From Streptomyces sp. TLI_235 (GTDB taxonomy: Bacteria; Actinomycetota; Actinomycetes; Streptomycetales; Streptomycetaceae): a stretch of DNA of 64,000 nt. The notes beneath the pieces are model-generated. The model saw nothing but the letters and a program-made list of their open reading frames with translations, was not told where the DNA came from and made no database searches. The stretch lies in assembly GCA_002300355.1 (NCBI GenBank), contig NSGV01000002.1:1550001-1614000 (forward strand). The letters are read 5' to 3'. The stretch's first letter is position 1, and each line of letters opens with the position of its first letter. This document shows positions 58,913-64,000 of this stretch, one piece after another. A program made the translations under genes and the position numbers.

Positions 58913-59210
58913 CGCGCCGACCTCCGTGTCCGGTAAGGCAGTTGCCCCGTCGGGCGCAGTCTGCCACCCGGGTCCGACAGTCGGAAGGGCGCGCCGGTCC
59001 GCTCCCCGCCGATTGGCAGGAAAGCCGCCGGTTTGCGACCCCGGTCCGACGCCGGCGGGGCGGTGTACGGGCCGTCGGCGTCCGAACAGCAGGCAGCGCC
59101 TGCCCCCAACTGGTCGGGGAGTGGGCAGGCGCTGCAACCGCATGGTCCCGGCGGCTCTGGCGGGTCGCGGTGTACTGCAGCCGGAGGTGCCTCCGGTAGT
59201 ACGGGGTGTG
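58913..59210. other. Intergenic region XRE / gltD
   Basis: These 298 nt contain the gltD terminator hairpin and the upstream region of the XRE gene. No gene is supported. Confidence 0.5.
59093..59135 (-). terminator. Terminator downstream of gltD
   Basis: A perfect 13-bp stem (59093-59105 with 59123-59135, arms GCAGCGCCTGCCC) with a 17-nt loop lies 76 nt after the gltD stop on the minus strand. Confidence 0.65.
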
Positions 59211-60671
59211 TCAGACCACCAGCGGGCGGTCGGTGGGGCGGATCGGTGCGGGCAGCGGCGTCTTGCCGCCCAGGAACTTGTCCACCGCGGCGGCGGCGGA
59301 CCGTCCCTCGGCGATCGCCCAGACGATGAGCGACTGGCCGCGGCCGGCGTCACCGCAAACGTACACGCCCTCGACGTTCGTGGCGAACTTGTCGTCACGG
59401 GCCACGTTGCCCCGGTTGTCCAGCTCGACGCCGAGCTGTTCGACCAGGCCGTTCTTGACGTCCGTTCCGGTGAAGCCCATGGCCAGGGTGACGAGCTGGG
59501 CCGGGATGGCGCGCTCGCTGCCGGGCACCTGCTCGAACCTGCCGTCCTTGAACTCGACCTCGACGAGGTGGAGCTGCTGGACGTTGCCGTCCTCGTCGCC
59601 GCTGAAGTGGGTGGTGGAGACGGAGTAGATCCGCTCGCCGCCCTCCTCGTGCGCGGAGGTGACCTTGTAGGTCATCGGCATCGTCGGCCAGGGCTGGTGG
59701 CCGGGGCGCTGGTCGCCGGGCCGCGGCATGATCTCCAGCTGGGTGACGGAGGCCGCGCCCTGGCGGTGGGCGGTGCCGACGCAGTCCGCGCCGGTGTCGC
59801 CGCCGCCGATGACGACCACGTGCTTGCCCTTGGCGCTGATCGGGGAGTCGACGTAGTCGCCCTCCTGCACCTTGTTGGCCAGCGGCAGGTACTCCATGGC
59901 CTGGTGGATGCCGGTCAGCTCCCGGCCCGGGACGGGCAGGTCGCGGGCGGTGGTGGCGCCGGCCGCGATGACGACGGCGTCGAAGCGCTCGCGCAGCTGC
60001 TGGCCGGTGATGTCCTCGCCGACGTGGACGCCGGTGCGGAAGCGGGTGCCCTCCGCGCGCATCTGCTCGATGCGGCGGTTGATGTGGCGCTTCTCCATCT
60101 TGAACTCGGGGATGCCGTAGCGCAGCAGGCCGCCGACGCGGTCGGCGCGCTCGTACACGACCACGGTGTGGCCGGCCCGGGTGAGCTGCTGGGCGGCGGC
60201 CAGGCCGGCCGGGCCGGAGCCGACGACGGCCACGGTCTTGCCGGAGAGGCGCTCCGGGACCTGCGCGGCGACGCCGCCGCGGTCCCAGGCCTTGTCGATG
60301 ATGGTGACCTCGACGTTCTTGATGGTCACCGCGTCCTGGTTGATGCCGAGGACGCACGCCGACTCACAGGGCGCCGGGCAGAGGCGGCCGGTGAACTCCG
60401 GGAAGTTGTTGGTGGCGTGCAGGCGCTCGATGGCGCCCGCCCAGTCGTCCCGGTAGGCCAGGTCGTTCCACTCGGGGATGAGGTTCCCGAGCGGGCAGCC
60501 GTTGTGGCAGAACGGGATGCCGCAGTCCATGCAGCGGCCGGCCTGCTTGGTGATGATCGGCAGGAGGCTGCGCTCGACGTAGACCTCGTTCCAGTCCCGC
60601 AGACGGACGTCCACGGGACGGCGCTCGGCCAGCTGCTTGGGCGTGGTCAGGAAGCCCTTGGGGTCAGCCAT
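59211..60671 (-). CDS. gltD: Glutamate synthase small subunit
   Basis: This 486-aa beta subunit of NADPH-dependent glutamate synthase passes electrons from NADPH to the large subunit. The N-terminal iron-sulfur region has [20 protein letters not shown] and [12 protein letters not shown] (8 cysteines, two 4Fe-4S clusters). The FAD site is [20 protein letters not shown] (about 150-169) and the NADPH site [20 protein letters not shown] (about 287-306). The C-terminal [20 protein letters not shown] binds FAD. ATG 60671 overlaps the gltB stop by 8 nt, so the two are translationally coupled. A hairpin follows the gene. Confidence 0.97.
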   Translation of the reverse strand: MADPKGFLTTPKQLAERRPVDVRLRDWNEVYVERSLLPIITKQAGRCMDCGIPFCHNGCPLGNLIPEWNDLAYRDDWAGAIERLHATNNFPEFTGRLCPAPCESACVLGINQDAVTIKNVEVTIIDKAWDRGGVAAQVPERLSGKTVAVVGSGPAGLAAAQQLTRAGHTVVVYERADRVGGLLRYGIPEFKMEKRHINRRIEQMRAEGTRFRTGVHVGEDITGQQLRERFDAVVIAAGATTARDLPVPGRELTGIHQAMEYLPLANKVQEGDYVDSPISAKGKHVVVIGGGDTGADCVGTAHRQGAASVTQLEIMPRPGDQRPGHQPWPTMPMTYKVTSAHEEGGERIYSVSTTHFSGDEDGNVQQLHLVEVEFKDGRFEQVPGSERAIPAQLVTLAMGFTGTDVKNGLVEQLGVELDNRGNVARDDKFATNVEGVYVCGDAGRGQSLIVWAIAEGRSAAAAVDKFLGGKTPLPAPIRPTDRPLVV

Positions 60672-63600
60672 GTGCCGCCTCCATCATCTTGCGAGTGGTC
60701 TCGGACTCGGAGAGCCCGTCGCGCTCAGCGGCGTCCTTGGCGGCGAGCACAGCCTTGTAGTCGGTCGGCATGATCTTGGAGAAGCGGGAGACGCCGCTGC
60801 CCCAGTCCGCCAGGAGTTCGGCGGCGACGGTGGAGCCGGTCTCCTCGTAGTGCTGCTGCACGGTCTCGCGCAGCCAGTCGCGGTCCTTCGCGTCCGGGGC
60901 CTCGATGCCGACCATGCCGCCGTTGACATTGGCCGGGCGCAGGTCGAGGACGTACGCGATGCCGCCGGACATGCCGGCCGCGAGGTTGCGCCCGGTCTCG
61001 CCGAGGACGACGACCCGGCCGCCGGTCATGTACTCGAGGCCGTGGTCGCCCACGCCCTCGACGACCAGGGTGGCACCGGAGTTGCGGACGGCGAAGCGCT
61101 CGCCGGCCTTGCCGCGCAGGTGGATGCGGCCGCCGGTGGCGCCGTAGCCGATGGTGTTGCCGGCGATGACGTGGTTCTGGGCGTCGGCGCCGATGGCCGC
61201 GGCGTCGCGGGCCGGGCGGACGACGATCACGCCGCCGGACAGGCCCTTGCCGACGTAGTCGTTGGCGTCGCCCTCCAGCCGCAGGGTCACGCCCTTGGGC
61301 ACGAAGGCGCCGAACGACTGGCCGGCGGAGCCGGTGAAGGTCACGTCGATGGTGCCCTCGGGCAGGCCCTCGCCGCGGTACTTCTTGGTGACCCGGTTGC
61401 CGAGCATGGTGCCGACCGTGCGGTTGACGTTGCGGATCGGCAGCTGGATGCGGACGGCCTCGCCGCGCTCCAGGGCGTCCTCGGCCAGCTCGATGAGCTG
61501 GTTGTCGAGGGCCTTGTCGAGCGAGTGGTCCTGCACGGTGGTGTTGTGCAGGGCCGCGCCCTCGGGCAGCTCGGGCACGTGGAAGAGCGGCGCCAGGTCG
61601 AGGCCGGCGGCCTTCCAGTGGTCGATCGCGGCGGCCGCGTCGATGTGCTCGGCGTGGCCGACGGCCTCCTCGATGGAGCGGAAGCCCAGCTCGGCGAGGA
61701 TCTCGCGGACCTCCTCGGCGATGAACTCGAAGAAGTTCACCACGAACTCGGGCTTGCCGGAGAAGCGCTCGCGGAGCACCGGGTTCTGGGTGGCGACGCC
61801 GACCGGGCAGGTGTCCAGGTGGCAGACGCGCATCATGATGCAGCCGGAGACCACCAGCGGGGCGGTCGCGAAGCCGAACTCCTCGGCGCCCAGCAGGGCG
61901 GCGATGACGACGTCGCGGCCGGTCTTCAGCTGGCCGTCGGTCTGCACGACGATGCGGTCGCGCAGGCCGTTCAGCAGCAGGGTCTGCTGGGTCTCGGCGA
62001 GGCCGAGCTCCCAGGGTCCGCCCGCGTGCTTGAGCGAGGTCAGCGGCGAGGCGCCGGTGCCGCCGTCGTGGCCGGAGACGAGCACCACGTCGGCGTGCGC
62101 CTTGGAGACGCCGGCGGCGACGGTGCCGACGCCGACCTCGGAGACCAGCTTCACGTGGATGCGGGCCTCGGGGTTGGCGTTCTTGAGGTCGTGGATCAGC
62201 TGAGCCAGGTCCTCGATGGAGTAGATGTCGTGGTGCGGCGGCGGGGAGATCAGGCCGACACCCGGGGTGGAGTGCCGGGTCTTCGCGACCCACGGGTACA
62301 CCTTGTGGCCGGGCAGCTGGCCGCCCTCGCCGGGCTTGGCGCCCTGGGCCATCTTGATCTGGATGTCGTCCGCGTTGACCAGGTACTCGCTGGTGACGCC
62401 GAAGCGGCCGGAGGCGACCTGCTTGATCGCGGAGCGGCGCTCCGGGTCGTACAGGCGCTCCGGGTCCTCGCCGCCCTCACCGGTGTTGGACTTGCCGCCC
62501 AGCCGGTTCATGGCGATCGCGAGGGTCTCGTGCGCCTCCATCGAGATGGAGCCGTAGGACATCGCGCCGGTGGAGAAGCGCTTGACGATCTCGGAGACCG
62601 GCTCGACCTCGTCGATCGAGATCGGGGTGCGGCCCTTGGCGTCCAGCGCGAACAGGCCGCGCAGCGTCATCAGGCGCTCGGACTGCTCGTTCACCCGGGA
62701 GGTGTACTGCTTGAAGATGTCGTACCGCTTGTTGCGGGTGGAGTGCTGCAGGCGGAAGACGGTGTCCGGGTCGAACAGGTGCGGCTCGCCCTCGCGGCGC
62801 CACTGGTACTCGCCGCCGATCTCCAGCGCGCGGTGCGCGGCCGGGATGCCGGAGGCCGGGTAGGCCTTGGCGTGGCGGGCGGCGGTCTCCTTGGCGATCT
62901 CGTCCAGGCCGATGCCGCCGAGCTTGGTGGTGGTGCCGGCGAAGTAGTTGTCGACCAGCTCCTGGGAGAGGCCGATCGACTCGAAGACCTGGGCCCCGCG
63001 GTACGAGGCCACGGTGGAGATGCCCATCTTCGACATGACCTTGAGCACGCCCTTGCCGAGCGCCTTGATCAGGTTCTTGATGGCCTTCTCGGGCTCGACA
63101 CCCTCGATGAAGACGCCCTGCGCGACGAGGTCCTCCACGGACTCCATCGCCAGGTACGGGTTGACCGCGCCGGCGCCGTACCCGACCAGCAGCGCGACGT
63201 GGTGCACCTCGCGGACGTCGCCGGCCTCGACGATCAGGGACACCTGGGTGCGCTGCTTGGTGCGGATCAGGTGGTGGTGGATCGCGGAGGTGAGCAGCAG
63301 CGAGGGGATCGGCGCGTGCTCGGCGTCCGAGTGGCGGTCGGAGAGGACCACGATGCGGGCGCCGTCGGCGATCGCCGCGTCGGCCTCGGCGGCGATCTCG
63401 GCGAGGCGGGTGGCGAGGCCCGCGCCGCCGGTGGAGACCTTGTACAGGCCGGACAGCGTTACGGCCTTCAGGCCGGACTGGTCGCCGTCGGCGTTGATGT
63501 GGATGAGCTTGGCCAGCTCGTCGTTGTCGATCACCGGGAAGGTGATTCCGACGGAGCGGCAGTGCGACGGAGAGGCGTCGAGCAGGTTGCCCTCGGGGCC

Positions 63601-64000
63601 GAGGTTGCTCAGCAGCGAGGTGACGAGCTCCTCGCGGATGGCGTCCAGCGGCGGGTTGGTGACCTGCGCGAAGAGCTGCACGAAGTAGTCGAACAGCAGG
63701 CGCGGCTTCTCGGAGAGCGCGGCGATCGGCGAGTCGGTGCCCATCGAGCCGAGCGCCTCGGCGCCGGTCTTGGCCATCGGCGCCAGGATGACGCGCAGCT
63801 CCTCCTCGGTGTAGCCGAAGGTCTGCTGACGGCGGGTCACCGAGGCGTGGGTGTGGGCGATGTGCTCGCGCTCGGGGAGCTTGGCGAGCTGGATCTGCCC
63901 GGCGGCGATCCACTCCTCGTAGGGGTGCTCGGCGGCGAGGGCGGACTTGATCTCCTCGTCCTCGACGATGCGGCCCTCGACGGTGTCCACCAGGAACATC
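60664..64000 (-). CDS. gltB: Glutamate synthase large subunit, 5' end missing
   Basis: The visible ~1111 residues are the C-terminal three quarters of a ~1,500-aa alpha subunit; the N-terminal glutaminase domain with the Cys nucleophile lies beyond the right edge. Visible: central domain ([40 protein letters not shown]), the FMN domain ([53 protein letters not shown]), the 3Fe-4S site [16 protein letters not shown], and the C-terminal GXGXG domain ([40 protein letters not shown]). Together with GltD it makes two glutamates from 2-oxoglutarate and glutamine. It reads continuously to position 64000. Confidence 0.97.
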   Translation of the reverse strand, partial: MFLVDTVEGRIVEDEEIKSALAAEHPYEEWIAAGQIQLAKLPEREHIAHTHASVTRRQQTFGYTEEELRVILAPMAKTGAEALGSMGTDSPIAALSEKPRLLFDYFVQLFAQVTNPPLDAIREELVTSLLSNLGPEGNLLDASPSHCRSVGITFPVIDNDELAKLIHINADGDQSGLKAVTLSGLYKVSTGGAGLATRLAEIAAEADAAIADGARIVVLSDRHSDAEHAPIPSLLLTSAIHHHLIRTKQRTQVSLIVEAGDVREVHHVALLVGYGAGAVNPYLAMESVEDLVAQGVFIEGVEPEKAIKNLIKALGKGVLKVMSKMGISTVASYRGAQVFESIGLSQELVDNYFAGTTTKLGGIGLDEIAKETAARHAKAYPASGIPAAHRALEIGGEYQWRREGEPHLFDPDTVFRLQHSTRNKRYDIFKQYTSRVNEQSERLMTLRGLFALDAKGRTPISIDEVEPVSEIVKRFSTGAMSYGSISMEAHETLAIAMNRLGGKSNTGEGGEDPERLYDPERRSAIKQVASGRFGVTSEYLVNADDIQIKMAQGAKPGEGGQLPGHKVYPWVAKTRHSTPGVGLISPPPHHDIYSIEDLAQLIHDLKNANPEARIHVKLVSEVGVGTVAAGVSKAHADVVLVSGHDGGTGASPLTSLKHAGGPWELGLAETQQTLLLNGLRDRIVVQTDGQLKTGRDVVIAALLGAEEFGFATAPLVVSGCIMMRVCHLDTCPVGVATQNPVLRERFSGKPEFVVNFFEFIAEEVREILAELGFRSIEEAVGHAEHIDAAAAIDHWKAAGLDLAPLFHVPELPEGAALHNTTVQDHSLDKALDNQLIELAEDALERGEAVRIQLPIRNVNRTVGTMLGNRVTKKYRGEGLPEGTIDVTFTGSAGQSFGAFVPKGVTLRLEGDANDYVGKGLSGGVIVVRPARDAAAIGADAQNHVIAGNTIGYGATGGRIHLRGKAGERFAVRNSGATLVVEGVGDHGLEYMTGGRVVVLGETGRNLAAGMSGGIAYVLDLRPANVNGGMVGIEAPDAKDRDWLRETVQQHYEETGSTVAAELLADWGSGVSRFSKIMPTDYKAVLAAKDAAERDGLSESETTRKMMEAAHG

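Overview
The window is about 72-75% G+C (estimated by eye). It has GTG starts, 4-nt start/stop overlaps, many lipobox and Tat-type export signals, an ANTAR response regulator, ROK/TetR/MarR/PadR/DUF5753 regulators and a DUF6296-like protein. All of this points to a Streptomycetaceae chromosome (Streptomyces or Kitasatospora). No plasmid, phage, CRISPR, transposase or large biosynthetic cluster is visible.

Layout. 1-22.1 kb looks accessory and is rich in sugar uptake and regulation. It holds an alpha-glucoside-type operon (GH13 glucosidase, binding lipoprotein, permease running off the left edge), a stand-alone sugar-binding lipoprotein, a PadR regulator with a MacB-like two-component ABC exporter, a 181-aa protein built from two copies of one unit, and a XylFGH-like ABC importer whose first gene is translationally coupled to an 854-aa GAF/PAS/SpoIIE phosphatase. 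After these come a second stand-alone sugar-binding lipoprotein divergent from a ROK regulator, then a TetR gene facing a cytochrome b gene broken by two 1-nt deletions. 22.2-64 kb is mostly housekeeping, in an order I recognise from Streptomyces chromosomes: coaE, rpsA, hrpB, polA, a thioesterase, livKHMGF, an ANTAR response regulator, tRNA-Leu(CAA), pyk, a Tat-exported 5'-nucleotidase-like enzyme, gltD and gltB (cut by the right edge). Small variable genes sit between them: a sortase F pair, MarR/MBL, an MMPL exporter, a HTH-LAGLIDADG protein beside the tRNA, DUF6296, MFS/ArsR, an aldehyde dehydrogenase, and a DUF5753 XRE regulator with one frameshift.

How it works together. The first 19 kb is mainly carbohydrate capture, with two orphan binding proteins that resemble each other and must borrow permeases from elsewhere or act as sensors. 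The housekeeping half covers CoA synthesis, translation, repair replication, branched-chain amino acid import, glycolysis, phosphate scavenging (a candidate PHO box precedes the nucleotidase) and ammonia assimilation. Several candidate operators (inverted or direct repeats) lie exactly in the intergenic gaps beside a regulator gene, and strong GC-rich hairpins mark most operon ends. Two gene remnants and three 1-nt deletions show that some loci are decaying, or that the assembly has small indel errors.
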